DNA of 64,000 nt from Immersiella caudata (GCA_030512335.1 JAULSU010000003.1:4650001-4714000); one strand, 5' to 3'; counted from the stretch's first letter, positions 11,857 to 23,728 are shown. Numbers and translations: made by a program. Notes: generated by a model not told the origin, from the letters alone.

Positions 11857-12696
11857 TCATACCAACTCCACACTCTCCAAGGACCCCATCTCCTTCAAAA
11901 TCTTCACCACCCCCGGAAACAAAACCTCCCCAACCCAAATCTGATACCCCTCCAACGACAAATGCACATGATCTACCAAATGCTCCTCTCTTCTAATCCC
12001 ACTCGCCGCACCCAACCACGAAACTCTTCCCTCATCCCTTACCATCCCACCCAAATTTGAATCTGCATTCAGCCTCCCAACCAGCCCCCTTAACTTCCCG
12101 TTCGCCTCATCTACCCTCTCATCGGGTATATCCTTGCGGTAATGCAGCCCCGTCAATATCACCCTCGTTTGTGTTCCTGCTGCACCCTCTACCGCCAGCA
12201 CAGCTCGTACCACGGCTTCCAGTGCCTCGACGTCAACATCTGAAAGCCCTTTTTTCGCCGTCAGGTTGTTCGTTCCCGCGTGGAGAACCCACAATTTGAC
12301 GCTCTTCACATTCGCAAGCGCGGCGGCGAGCCCGAGGAGGGGATTATCGGCGGAGTCAGATCCGAGGAGACGGTACGAGATGTTTTGGATTTTGTCGCCT
12401 CCTACGCCTGCATTAAAGACGTGAGGGAGGCGGGTGGAGTTGGCGTCTGCGGGGAGAGTGGGTAGGAGGGTAGGAGATGGCCATGGAGCAGGGAAGTTGG
12501 GGGATGAGCCGGTTGTGAGGAAGCGTTCGAACATGGAGTCGCCGAGGAAGATGATGGATGGTCCTTGGTTCGTGGGAGAGGGTTGAAGGAGGGGCAGGTG
12601 GGAATTGAGGGAAGTTTCGTGTGAGCGGAGCTTGTATTTGGCGATGGGGGTTAAAAGATCCCTGATGTCAGGGGTAGTAGCAGGGGACGAGGCCAT
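11857..12696 (-). CDS. SGNH/GDSL-type esterase, PAF-acetylhydrolase-like
   Basis: A single exon of 279 residues. The frame is open up to 12897, but the start at 12696 is preferred: it is an ACAATGG context and the earlier part is not protein-like. Block I reads IIFLGDSMFERF with nucleophile Ser54. Block II is GVGGDK, block III is HAGTNN, and block V has DHVHLSLEGY, providing the Asp and His of the triad. There is no signal peptide, so the enzyme is probably intracellular. The family removes acyl or acetyl groups from lipids or sugars; the layout resembles the alpha1 subunit of PAF acetylhydrolase. The substrate is not predictable. Confidence 0.88.
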   Translation of the reverse strand: MASSPATTPDIRDLLTPIAKYKLRSHETSLNSHLPLLQPSPTNQGPSIIFLGDSMFERFLTTGSSPNFPAPWPSPTLLPTLPADANSTRLPHVFNAGVGGDKIQNISYRLLGSDSADNPLLGLAAALANVKSVKLWVLHAGTNNLTAKKGLSDVDVEALEAVVRAVLAVEGAAGTQTRVILTGLHYRKDIPDERVDEANGKLRGLVGRLNADSNLGGMVRDEGRVSWLGAASGIRREEHLVDHVHLSLEGYQIWVGEVLFPGVVKILKEMGSLESVELV

Positions 12697-12959
12697 TGTT
12701 GCGATGAAAAGGGGTTCGTTGGTAAAACGTTGTGAGGTGCGATGTTGGAGATAGGAGAGTGAGCAGCGTTTGGAAGAACACAACTGAAAGGGGGCGAGTT
12801 GCATATTTTGAGAGTCGAAGTTGCGGCTCTTCTTCAGGCTGGGCTCCATTGCGTTGTGCAACAGTGGTGCTGCCGGGTGAGTCAGACTCCGATGCACGCA
12901 TGCTGTAGCTAGATCCTGCTATGCGCACAGCCTCCCAGGCGCCGCCCCCCCCCCCCAAT

Positions 12960-13640
12960 CACTTGGCTACAAAGCTAAGATGGTCAACCGGGTCCACATC
13001 ATTTTCATCGCCAGCATCTAGCACACCCCGTCGCAGAAGGCCCTGGGACATGGCCTCTCGATCGATCGGGGATATGTTCGACTTTTCGAAGACGTTCAAC
13101 AAACTCGCCCCGTAACAAGAGGTTCTGCATATCCGTATCCTCTTCGCCCTCCCAAGCGTAACCATCGCCCTCCCAAGCGTAGCCATCGCCTTCCACAATA
13201 TCAGTCGCGTCGGTGTGGGGTACCACGACGTGGCAAGCGGCCGAAATAGCCATACAATTGGACCCCACCACAGGCATCTCCCCCATGTAGCCGCCTCAAG
13301 CCCAGCGCAAGAGGAACGCGGGCGGCGACGGCACCCAAAACCATCGTGACCACCATGGCGCGTAGGTAATAGCCAATCGTTATGGCGACGTCCCTAGATA
13401 GACCCGCCTCGCTCGCCTTGGGGGACATCGAGTTGCGCGTCTGGACGAAGCCGCCCTCGATAGCGAGGACGTAGACGCGGTTGGACACCAGCCAGTGCAG
13501 CAGGATACTGGAAATTATGAGAGCATGCCCTAGCGGTAGGGAAGCTGCAGACGCCAGGTCGACAACTGCATGGAGCTGGGCGCGGGCGCCATCACCCGCA
13601 GCCCCTAAAACAGCGTGTTCACGACCCTAAATTTGACGTT
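12960..13640 (-). pseudogene. C-terminal remnant of a DUF6536-like membrane protein
   Basis: Reading the minus strand from 13640, three frames in turn give pieces of the conserved end of DUF6536-type proteins. First come STWRLQLPYR and, one frame away, ALIISSILLHWLVSNRVYVL (intact members read close to LQLPYR then LLHWLVSQS). Then comes a transmembrane segment ending in LALGLRR. After another shift comes GEMPVVGSNCMAISAACH, the family's typical ending. Two frameshifts and in-frame stops show it is dead. A short duplication (GDGYAWE twice) follows. The family is fungal, multi-pass and of unknown function. See the N-terminal piece at 18920-19443. Confidence 0.7.
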
Positions 13641-14392
13641 ATGAATTTCTCTTTCATTCTTCATCAGAACTCAGTGGTTACCGCCTTAGCTGAGCCAGAC
13701 TGAGCCATACTAAGCGAGGACGGTTTACAGTTACCACGGGATTAAGATGGAGTGATGTTAGCATGCATGCGGATTGTTGCGTTGATAGGTGGGATCTAAT
13801 TAGTTCATTGGTTGGCTTGGGTCCATTCAGGGGGTGGCAGCCTTGTAACACGCGTGTCGCATGCAGAGAGGAGCTGGTGAGAAAGTTACAATACATACCT
13901 ATGTGATGTTGAAAAGAAGTTGTATTTGACGTTGGAGAGGAGAAATTGAAATTGCTATTCATTTCACGGATTCCAGTATGCAATTGTTTTCTGTTAACAC
14001 AGTCAAAAGGCAGATAAAATATATATATACCTAACACTCTCTCTATGGTGGTGCTACAAAAATACCCTTTACCAGTGACAACCATGTTGGTGGTGAATAT
14101 CCAAGTATCATTCTAACCCCCCTCCCCCCCAGAGTGGTGCTTTTCTTCCCTCGGTAGTCAATGAGGAACGGGGTGGCGCCTGAAGGAGGGGGGGGGCCTT
14201 GGCATCGTTGCACCACCCCATGCGTCTTGCCGATTTTTCGTGGGTGCGTGCAGGCGCCGAGGTGAGCTCCGGCATCAGCCAATGAAACGAGATAACACAC
14301 ATGTGTTGAAGAAAAATGTTGCACGCCAGTTGGCAGGAGGTTAGGTCCGAGCACCCCGGACCTGATACAGGCACTCTCCCTCCCAGTGATGA
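13641..14392. other. non-coding stretch upstream of the C2H2 gene
   Basis: Includes a TA-rich patch (14017-14032) and short G or C runs. No frame is recognisable. It should hold the promoter of the gene starting at 14393. Confidence 0.5.
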
Positions 14393-17300
14393 ATGAAAAT
14401 TGATACAACTTCCACCCGCACGAAGCTCCACATGGATTCAACCTCTGTCGAGGTCGGCCAGCCGCCGGAGTTTCCCATCCCATGTGCATCGGACGATTGC
14501 AAGGTGAAGAGGCAGGGCCACCACCGCAATGAATTCATTAGCAGTATTCCAAGCAAGCAACCAAACGACAGCAAACCGAGCGGCAAAACAAATACGCGGA
14601 TTGAACACTCTACCGCAACACCCACCGCTCGTATCTTACGCCAAAAGTTTTTCCATGACCTATGCAAAGGCCTCTGCAGCAGGCTTCCAGAGTTGCGGGA
14701 CCTACCGAACAGGCCCGCGCTCTCCACCACCCTAACAGCCCTCATGAAAACCTTTGCTTTCAAGATTGGACAAGATGGCTCACCCGATGGCCTTGTGACC
14801 ATGTACTTCATCCACCATTACAGCGAGTAAGCACTCTCTCATGTCTCAAACTCGATGGGTCTTCTCTCCCGAACGCTGATTGAATCCCCACATCAGACAG
14901 ATCGTGGCCGTCCTTCAACTTTTGCAGGTGTATGACGATGGCGCTGTAGCCAAAACTTCGCACTTTACGACGCCAAAGTATATGCAGGTGGAGGTAGGGA
15001 TTGAAGTGCTGACGCAAAGCGCAGGAGGTCTACCTGCTGCGTTATTTCAAGGGTTTGAAAATTGGGACGACCTGGGCGTCGACCTTGCCCACGATCAGCT
15101 GTCATCGTTCGCCAAGGCCATCCGTCACGGGGATGCGTATCAGTGGCTGATTGGGCAAGTCCAGAAGGAAGTTGCGTTGACAACCAGCGCTTGGGGACGC
15201 GGCATACGCAGCCGAATCTTGGAGAAGCTCCCAACTGAAAGAGTTATCAAACGCCCCCGTCCCCGCTTGCCATGCGGCGTCTTCGAGTTTTCAATGCCCT
15301 CGATGCTGCTGGGCAGGTCTGAAAGTGGGCGACACCAGCGTCGGGACGTAGGACAAGCACTTCGGGACCGGGCCGTCATCTGCGAGTGCGCTGGCAATAT
15401 CCAGGTGCTTACGATGGCCGAGTACACTGACTTGGCATGGCCAGTCACGGGGATGAAATTCCTTGAAACTATACAGACTGCGATCGAGGACTCTGTCAAT
15501 GCTGTGGGTCGCGATTCCCTCTTTGGTAAGTACCCCCTCAGCTCTTTCCATCATCCCCTTTTGCTCGTTTCAAGCAGATCTCTGCATTTTTGGAATCCCG
15601 GGTTCGGCCAACACTTGCCAACGATGACCACAGATACCCTCCCTGGCAACACTCTTGTTGAAATAAGAGTCGACGGAAACAACCTCCTCATCGCAGTCCG
15701 TGGAACTTCGTACTCAATCGCCGATTGTGGGGAGCAACTGGCGTGGCTCTATGCCGCGCTGTCCGATGACTATCCTACCATCCAGAATTCGGAGTTTCCA
15801 AAATTCCCGCAGGGAAGTCAGACCGTGCGATTGATTTCAGCTTCTGTGCTTCCCCGGGAAGATTTGAACGAAGGAGGCGGTAATAGAACCAAGTTCCGCA
15901 TTCAACTCCGTATCCATCCCAGTTCGCATGTGGCGCCTTCGGCTCTTCTAGGACTTTTCGGTTCCTGTTCCACGCCGACCGTCATCTGCGGGTTCCCCAT
16001 TCGTCGTCGACCCGAAAGCTGCCCAGCCATCGAAGTCTCGGCTGCAATTCTCCTGCGAGCCATTGGATCGCCCATTTCTGTTATCACTGCACGACTTGCC
16101 GTTCAATTGGGGCACGGTCGCCGCCTCGAATTGGTCGGGAGAGACGGAGAAATGTTTTTCTGGCAGTCTGCTCGGTCGACGGTCCTGTGTGCTCACTTCC
16201 AGCCCTACCCCTTCAAGCATGAGACCGCCGGCGGTAGCGAATTTAAGAGCGGGCGGCATTTTGTCTGCGAGTTCGACGGAAGGGGTTCGTGGCCCAAATG
16301 GCACTCAACAGATCCTGGCGGGGAGAAAATGGATGACGCCGGCAGCGCACGGGTGAATGATAGCGACGCGGAAACCACCTCTAGATCGCCATCAACCGAC
16401 GATTCAAGTTCGTTGGATCCGGAAATGCTATCGATACCAAGCGGTTCGGGAACCATCGACAGCAGTGGAGATAGCAACAAGCTCGGGGTCCAAGTCTTCA
16501 GGGCAGTTTTCGCTCGACTTATTCAGCATGCGATTCACATTCAAGAAGTTGAATACGACCAGCCGATGGCCGATTTGGAGGGCCCCAGCCAAGATGCCGA
16601 TGGGGCACAGCGACGGCAAAACGGGCAGATGTCCAACTCGACAACATCGGCATCCAGCTCAACAACCATGCACAAGCGAACAGGCAAACGTAAAGCACAA
16701 GAAATTAACCAGGGGGGCGAGGATAGAGGAGATGATGATGACGAGTCCCCCAAAACCGCAAGGCCCAACAAACTCCCACCCTCACCGTCAGGCCCCAGGT
16801 ATCTAGCATGCCCCTTTTGGAAGCTAGACTCGGCAGCCCACTTCGAGTGCCCCCTCTTCCAGCTCGACACCATCTCCCACGTGAAGCAACACCTCGCCAG
16901 GCGACACACACCCGCACACTACTGCCAGCGCTGCTATGCACAATTTGGAAGCGACAGCCTCCTGGACGTCCACATCAACGGGACATTCTGCTCGAGGGGA
17001 GCAGATGCGCGTCTTGCGGGAATCTCCTACGACCAACGACGTAGACTGTCGGTGAAGTCTGCAAAAGGGCCAGAAGTTCAACAATGGCATGCCATCTGGG
17101 ATATCCTATTCACTGGTGTGGAGCACCCCGCTTGTGTATACGTCTATCCGAAACAGCTGGTCGAGCTCCGTACGATACGCCAGTTCTCGCTTCAGGAGGG
17201 CCCAGAGATTCTGACCCAGGAGCTGCAGGCGAGAGGCATGGCTTTGAGGTCGGACGTTGGTTTTGGTGAGCAGCAGCTGCAAGAGGCGCTGCAAAGCGGG

Positions 17301-17864
17301 CTTACAATTCTGTTTCATCGCTTCCTACGGCGGCCTCCAGGTGATGTCGAGGACGATGAAGCGCCAACAGTGTTGGGCCTTTGCCAAGCGCCTGGTTCGG
17401 CGGCTTCGTCGGACTTGCCTCGGTTGGAGTCGAGAGCTGACGGCGGTCTGGGCTTGGGGCTATCTTCAAATGCTTCGGACTCGTTCCCTCCAATGGAGCA
17501 ACCCCGAATCTTCCCGAATCGGTTGCCCGTTGTTGGAGGTGACCCCTCCAGCCCAAGCGTCCCTAGGTCAAGCAGCCGTTTCGAGGCTTCTCAAGACGCA
17601 GGGGACGGACCTCGGGCGCCATGGTCTCCCGGGTATGTGGAAGAAGCTGGTAATGCCAACCTCGCTCTAAATGATATCCTGTGCTTCAGCGAGTTCTCCG
17701 ACAACGGAGGGATGCCGCATTGGGGCCTATCAGGCTGGCAAGCTAATCAGACACTCGAGGATATCCTCGGTACCATCGCGGTGATGACCTCTCAGGAAGA
17801 CCTTGTGGCCAACGGAAGCGACTTGGGGGTTTCAGATATCCCCCGTCCAGATGAACCACCATAG
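14393..17864 (+). CDS. large fungal C2H2-type zinc-finger protein
   Basis: Three exons (14393-14826, 14897-15525, 15634-17864) with introns of 70 nt (GTAAGC...CAG) and 108 nt (GTAAGT...CAG) give 1097 residues. A later ATG at 14432 is an equally possible start. The second intron was chosen because it restores the segment D-T-L-x-x-N before the SIADCGEQLAWL block, a conserved block of this fungal family. A nearer acceptor at 15577 leads to a stop. The middle is acidic and Ser-rich. At about residues 743-810 a Cys/His region reads CPFWK...CPLF...VKQHLARRH...CQRC with a spaced C-terminal Cys, like the atypical C2H2 fingers of many Pezizomycotina proteins. Function unknown; nuclear or immune-related roles are speculation. 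It lies between two DUF6536 remnants of the opposite strand. Confidence 0.8.
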
Positions 17865-18919
17865 GAAGGGTGGTATGTGTGGTATGTTGGTTGCAGTGCT
17901 GGGAGGGAGTCTGTCTTGACGTCAATGCTTGTTGCTGGGCGTGCAGCACCCAACTCCACCGTCGGCTTAGCTTTTATCATCCTCGAAAGGCGATACGATC
18001 GTTCGTAGCACCGGCCCGTGGTTGTCCTGCCAATTCGTCAAACAAGCCACGGATCAATGATGGCGATGGTCCCTTCCAGTTTCCAAGCATGACCATCACT
18101 TGATGATGACGCGATTGTCAACGCAAGACACCCATCGTGCAAATATTCAACCCTACAACCACTTAGCAGGTAACTACAGAGGTCACTGCTGCTGGTACGG
18201 CCGCAGAAGGCTGTGCAGGGCATTTTCGGTGCGAAACGTCAGCACCTCGAGCAGCGCGTGCCGGATTTGACCTGCTGCGATACATTTGCCTCATGGAAGC
18301 GAGGACCTGGGGTCGGGCGTTGGGTTGAGAGCGTGAGGGGTGCCCCTGGTGGGAAATCTCTCAGCCACTTCCATGCTGGGAAAGTCGAGTGGGGATGTCA
18401 CCCAGTGGAAGTGGTAGATGGCGGCGATACCGAGGGTGACGGAGATGAGAGGTCGGATATCAGGTCACGCTGGGCTTTCTGGGGGGCAACAAACTCTGCC
18501 TCACGTACTCTGATGGGCAGGCTGTGGGCACTCTTGGTTGAACAGCATGGGAACGTAGGCTCTCACACGGTGCTTTCGAATTCATCGCTCTCTCAGTGGG
18601 CGTGATGGATGATGGATCACCAAGATCATCGTGCCTCGGAGATTGCTCCCTCATTTCCTGAAAATGCGTCTTTACCCCTCCATCCTCCTAGCTCCGGGAT
18701 GTCGGGGACGATGACGACGTCACCATAACCCCTCAAGCCGCAAGAGTACAAACAAATGCTCCATCATTCACTCTTAACCTCAGACGCTTCCATCCACCCG
18801 CCTCCCGCGCCGTGTCAGAAAACGTGGGGCGGAGGAGAGAGGACGTCAACCCGAAGCTCCGACGTGTCGTATTGACTAGAAAATCCAAAGCGGGGTAGGT
18901 ATGAGCATGGAGGGGAGTC
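17865..18919. other. non-coding stretch after the C2H2 gene
   Basis: No gene I can support. On the minus strand near 18460-18310 a short stretch reads like a membrane segment (RPLISVTLGIAAIYHFHW) but is surrounded by stops. It might be further debris of the DUF6536-like gene or chance. Confidence 0.45.
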
Positions 18920-19443
18920 GGAGACTTCCTCCAGGCGAGAACCAGGACGCGCCGTGGGGAAACGACTCGGCCGCCATGGTGAGGCGGCATTCGTAGCGTT
19001 GATCGTCCGACTGGAAGACGACCGAGTTGAAAAGGAGATGCAGCGGCGCCGAGCTGAGGGCGAGGAGGAGCCACGCCGCGATCTTCCACCATGCCATGAA
19101 ACGCAGGTTGCGGAACGAGGGCGCCCCGGACATCCGCCCATGTTTTTTCGGCTGGTGTAGGCGCGTTGAGGACGTGCATGAAGAAGCTGGGAGAGGCAAG
19201 CACGCCCGTGGCGAGCATATTGAGCAGCAGGTGAGCCATCGTGTTCGCAGTCGAGGCTGAACTGCGAGAGCCGCGATAAATAATGCGGTTTCTTTGGATG
19301 CCCCCGGACTTGGCGCTGGAGATGATGAGCACAAGGACCAGAACGGCCTTGATCGCCAGCATCACGCCAACCAGAATGCCAGCTGTCTTGCACCATCCCG
19401 TCACCGCTTGGAACGATGCGAAGCGCGCCCGGATTGATGCCAT
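18920..19443 (-). pseudogene. N-terminal remnant of a DUF6536-like membrane protein
   Basis: Starting at 19443 the minus strand encodes a basic N-terminus, a transmembrane helix (TAGILVGVMLAIKAVLVL), then MAHLLLNMLATGVLASPSFFMHVLNAPT, cut here. Near 19135 the match jumps to another frame: APSFRNLRFMAWW, then LLLALSSAPLHLLFNSVVF and MAAESFPHGASWFSPGGSL. Intact DUF6536 proteins have all these blocks in this order (HLLINVLST, NFFMQVLNAP, PSLRNLRF, PLHLLFNSVVF, AAESF). The frameshift, loss of the following half and a stop at 18876 mark a pseudogene. The order and strand match the C-terminal piece at 12960-13640, so both may be one gene split by the C2H2 segment. Confidence 0.75.
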
Positions 19444-20406
19444 CGCGCGTTCTTGTGGAACTCTACCAATTGGCGAACAGAGTGTTTTTCCATGCTAGAC
19501 GCGATCGCAAGTCTAGGGCGTGGTATCAAGACGAAATTTGTGGCGTTTTTCTCTGCGTTCAGCTGAAGCACGATTTGGGCTAGGGTTGCCGACAAAATTC
19601 GCACAAAGGCGCCAAAGCCAATTTGATTGCATAGTGCGGCCTCGAAAAGTAAAGAGAATTAAATTCATGTAGGCGAGACGGCGATCTGAGGGCCTGAAGA
19701 GACAGCGGCAGAACAATGGAAAACGTTTCAAGGTTGGAATAACTTGGCCGCGGATAGATACCCTCAACTTTATGACGGCAGGAGCGCTGGACAAGCTCTG
19801 CATGCGCAATGCTTCGGAACTGTCCTTGAATTGCTTTCCCAGGACTCGCACTCTTTTTGCACCGCAAGAAAAGCGGTGGCCTGTGCGCCAATCCTCAACA
19901 TTCCTCTGCGCCCTCTTCTCGGTGAGTGACAGCTGGCCAACCTGTCAACCACACCACCTTTTCAGCAGCCAAGACTAACGCCAATTGCTACCACGGGCGC
20001 GTCGGCCACGAAGCACCACTGTGTAGCCGTGAAGCAACCGATACCGCGCGGGCGGCCGGTAACAGCGAGCATGTGCAGTGATGGGAGGGTGTGGGCGGGC
20101 GCAAAACGAAACCTGCATGCATCATGCAACCCCGCCGAAAGGAATATGACAGAAGTCCCCCCTTGCCTTCGCTCTTGCTGTGCCCCGTACATGGAAGCGC
20201 GAGGATGTCAGGCTGAGGTAGAAAACTACCAGGTAGGCAGCCCCCCACAGAGGTGCGTTCGATGCCGGGTCCCCGCATATCTGACGACGATAGAACGCTG
20301 AATTCAACAGCAGTATCTCACGAATCGGTCTTGTCGCCTGAGAAGGTAGAACTGCGCCCTTTCACTTTTGCCACACATTTAGTAAAAGCCTAGTCCGATT
20401 TTAACC
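19444..20406. other. non-coding stretch
   Basis: Open frames on both strands overlap and lack motifs. I see no RNA gene or repeat here. Confidence 0.5.
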
Positions 20407-21091
20407 ATGGACCCTATCTCCATCCTCGGCGCCACCTCCGCCGTGGTTTGCTTCGTCGACTTTATCTGGAGGGCAAACAACTCCAGCCGCACGGTGCTCG
20501 AATTAAACGAGCAAAGGCAGCAACATCAACGACTCAATGATTTGGCGGCAGCACTGAAACCGAGACTTGCGGCGCTCATGGCAAAACTAGAAGGCGCGGG
20601 CGCGCACCCGCTCTCAGACGAGGAGTCCAGCCTGCTCAAGGTGATGCAGCAATGCGTGGTAGTGGAAGAGAGGATCCAACACCTGATAGAAAGGCTGGGG
20701 ATGAGCAGCAAACGGGAACGTCGGCACGTCGAGAAAGTCGTTTCGCAGGGCATGGGGCACGGCCGCGGAGCCACTTCGGGTTTTGTGAGCAAAGCACGAG
20801 GCTGCTGGCCTGCGAGCGGAATTCAACACATGCACCATTCAGCTGAATGTGCACTTGACCCTGATCTCCAGGACGGAGATCATCCGGAAGCTCGACGACC
20901 TGGCCAACACCAATACTCAATACCTCAAAGACGTCCCGGAGATCCTGAGACTGGTACGCGGCATCGAGGCGGCAACCATGGCACGGAGGATGAGCCTATC
21001 CACTCAGGGGGGGAATGGCTCCGAGGCGGAGACGCTAGTTGGCCATATCTACCCATCGCTACCTTGGGCAATCAAAGACTTGATCGATTAG
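20407..21091 (+). pseudogene. fragment of a STAND/NACHT-type N-terminal domain
   Basis: The start MDPISILGATSAVVCFVDF is the typical opening of the fungal STAND-protein N-terminal (HeLo-like/NACHT-associated) domain. A helical segment follows up to about 20760. The expected continuation (FNTCTIQLNVHLTLISRTEI, then a Leu/Lys-rich helix) appears in another frame from about 20815 and stops at 21091. No NB-ARC or NACHT domain or repeats follow within the next kilobase. The shift is too short to be an intron (the best GT...AG is about 34 nt). So this is a truncated, frameshifted remnant, or at best a stand-alone N-terminal module with an unusual splice. Intact relatives act in programmed cell death and incompatibility. 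Confidence 0.55.
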
Positions 21092-22044
21092 GCCATGCAA
21101 ACTATCGAAATCAATCCAACCCAATGATGCTCTAATATTTCAGAATCCCTTCACTTGTCACCATCGCCTTCGGTTAGTCAGGGCAAGGCATACCCCGGTC
21201 TTGTCACCGATAGGCCTGCACGCACCCGCTGGAGAAAGGGGTAGCTGGACGGATAATTTAACGGCTTGAGCGCCCGTGGGGCGCATTCGATCGTTGCGAA
21301 ATCATGGTTGCTGAACGTGCCTCATTGCTGCATATAAGTAGGTAACTGAGAAAAGCTGCATTGGCTCGCTTGCTGGTAGGTCTCCCTCCAGCAGCCCGCT
21401 CTGAGTCGCTCAGCACTCGTCTTCGTTCATTTGTCAATTTGCCTTAACAACTTGTAATGTCCCAAGTATGCCCTGGTTATGGTCCACTCATAGTTTGCGA
21501 AAGACAGTGTAGCCAACGGGGGGTGGGGAGGTAGGGGGGAAGAGCTTAGAATTGAGTGCCCCTATTCGGTTATCAAGCCAAGAGATGGATAGATGCAGAG
21601 GTTTTTTGGTGAATGTGGGAATATTGGGCCAATGGGAATCCAGCCTCGGCCGTGCTGCGAAAGATCCCCGACAGATGCTGGTGTGGTCTGCAACGGCCCA
21701 TGCATTGCTTGGTGGAGTTGTCGATATGGCGTGGCGCCACCCCAAGATTCCAAACTCCCAAACAACTGAAAGTCCCCCTGAACTTCAATCCATGGCCAGG
21801 AAGAGGATGCAAGAGCGCTTCTTCGACCAACCGTGACTCTTGACGCAAGAAAAGGACGCGGGAACCCCGCCAGGGCAACATTCGAGGACAAGTGGGACGA
21901 TGGTCTGTGCGTCGTAGGTCCCACAATTTACTCTTTATCCACCCTGAAAGATCTAACACTGGCATCTCTCGAAGACGTGTCCCTTGGCCTCAACATCACC
22001 CGCCAAACCCGGTTCCAGTCACCGTCAACCTCAACTAGCCCACC
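21092..22044. other. non-coding stretch upstream of the MYND gene
   Basis: No credible gene. The last 100-200 bases should be the promoter of the MYND protein gene, but no clear TATA box is seen. Confidence 0.5.
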
Positions 22045-23151
22045 ATGAGCAGCAGCACCGAAGGAATCATTGCTCCCAAGGCAGGGGAGATCCTGACCGA
22101 GTGCCAGGTGTGCGACGCAGCGCCGCCAGTCCCGCTCTCGCTCTGCGGAGGCTGCCGCGTCGTGTACTACTGCTGTCGCAATCACCAGCTCGAGGACCGC
22201 CCCGCCCACAAGGAAGCCTGCAAAGAAATTGTTGCGGCCAAGGCAGAGGTCGAAAAGGCCAAGCGCGAACTCCTTGGTCAAAACCCCGACATTTTCACCC
22301 CCGGACCGCAGAACCGGTTCTACGGCGTGTTCTGCTCCTCCGGCACCGGCCCCACTCAGGATTATATCAGAACGCTCACCCTATGTTCGAAAGCACTGCT
22401 GCTAGTGAAGACCCAGCAGGCGGTGGTCAACGCCCTAGCTATCAACCGCGAGATGCTGCGTCTTGAGCGGAGAGGCATCGGCGCTGCCGTGCATGCCGAC
22501 CAGGCCATTGCCCCGTTGCTGATTCGTCTCGATCGCGACCAAGAGGCATACGACTTTTGCGCGTGGTGGCAGAGCATCCCCGAGCGCGAGAATGCCGACT
22601 GGCTAACCTCGGACAAGGAGAGGCCGATGCTGGATCTCCACGGCGCAGACCCCCTCGAGAATATGAGCCAGTGGTTCGGTGAAGAGGCCGTGAGCAAAAA
22701 TCTGATCAGAGCGTCCAGCGTGCTCTTGATACTGGCGCGCTTATTCTTCGGCTTTCGAATGGCCCTCGAGATCCAGAAGAGGAGCCCTACGCTGACCACC
22801 GCTGAGGTTCTCAAAAAGACGGCCGAGGTCTTCCCCATTGATATCCTTCAGCGACACCCCGAGTGGTTAGACGTCGCCGAAAACAGGGAGAAGCTGGTGA
22901 AGGAGATTGTCATTGGGGCCAACATAATAGCAAGCAGTATCGGACAGTACAACAAGTGGTACTTTTTCTTTCTGGAGAATCCCCACGAGAAAAGCAAGCG
23001 CGCCCGAAAGTCCATTATTCGTCAGAGTACCCCTGGGAGCCCGGAAGAAGCCGAAGACGCGTTTGACTTGACGCACGACGCATGGTTGGCGACTCCGGGA
23101 GCGTTGGATCTTGTGATGGGTTGGGCCAAGAGCTCGGGGCTCCGCGAATAG
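22045..23151 (+). CDS. MYND-type zinc-finger protein (368 aa)
   Basis: A single exon. The start at 22045 follows CCACC, a good context. Near the N-terminus the MYND finger reads CQVC...CGGC...YYCCRNHQ...AHKEAC, at about residues 20-58. The sixth zinc ligand, normally Cys in the YCSxxCQ motif, is His here (RNHQ). The same exchange occurs in other fungal MYND relatives and can still bind zinc. The remaining 300 residues are helical and Leu-rich with no domain I know, ending in GLRE. MYND fingers bind proline-rich partners. There is no SET domain, so it is not an SMYD methyltransferase. Role unknown, probably nuclear or cytosolic. Confidence 0.88.
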   Translation: MSSSTEGIIAPKAGEILTECQVCDAAPPVPLSLCGGCRVVYYCCRNHQLEDRPAHKEACKEIVAAKAEVEKAKRELLGQNPDIFTPGPQNRFYGVFCSSGTGPTQDYIRTLTLCSKALLLVKTQQAVVNALAINREMLRLERRGIGAAVHADQAIAPLLIRLDRDQEAYDFCAWWQSIPERENADWLTSDKERPMLDLHGADPLENMSQWFGEEAVSKNLIRASSVLLILARLFFGFRMALEIQKRSPTLTTAEVLKKTAEVFPIDILQRHPEWLDVAENREKLVKEIVIGANIIASSIGQYNKWYFFFLENPHEKSKRARKSIIRQSTPGSPEEAEDAFDLTHDAWLATPGALDLVMGWAKSSGLRE

Positions 23152-23728
23152 TTGGAGTCAAGGAGACCAATGCAAGTCAATTATTACCCAATCTTTTGTA
23201 ACAACCAGGCCATCGCTGTTGTGAGTGAGCCTTTTTTTTTTTTCACACTCCGAATGTACACTGCGCCCTCTCAAGACGGCTATTGCCACAGTTCAACGTC
23301 CCTCCTTCATCAAGATGGGTTTCGTTGTTCCGAACCGATTGTGGTAAACCCGGCCGAGTCGCGTAATTCAGGTACGACGCTGCAACCCTCCAAATGTCCA
23401 TGGTGGAAACATACTAATGCGCGTCAATAAGCTGCATCCGGGCATGGCACGGCAATTAAGGCAAACGGTGCCATTTTGGCTGTGGAGAAACAACTTGAAC
23501 ACTTGAAGCGCGCCAACCACCCCCCAGCGTCTACGGCGGGCGGAACACGGTCACCTGTGTTTGGTGGAATCGATTTCGGTTAAACCGGGAATCTGGAGCG
23601 CGCTCGATCAGATCCCGGAACACACACCTTTGGCCAGTGAGGGGTTCGTACCTGGGATTGGCTTAAAAAAGGTCGTCTTTTCCATGCTTCTAGTCGTCAA
23701 GAGTCTGGTGACAACCCAGGTTCTCACA
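23152..23728. other. intergenic stretch between MYND and GH43 genes
   Basis: Contains a T11 run near 23232. The GH43 frame is open upstream to 23561, but that part is not signal-peptide-like and is taken as untranslated leader. Confidence 0.5.

Noticed and set aside
15526..15577. 52-nt intron in the C2H2 gene ending at the nearer acceptor
   Set aside because: Leads to a stop within a few codons. The 108-nt choice keeps frame and restores conserved sequence.
18733..19443. A 236-codon intact protein on the minus strand
   Set aside because: Only its first third matches a DUF6536-like protein. The continuation lies in another frame, so the open frame is misleading.
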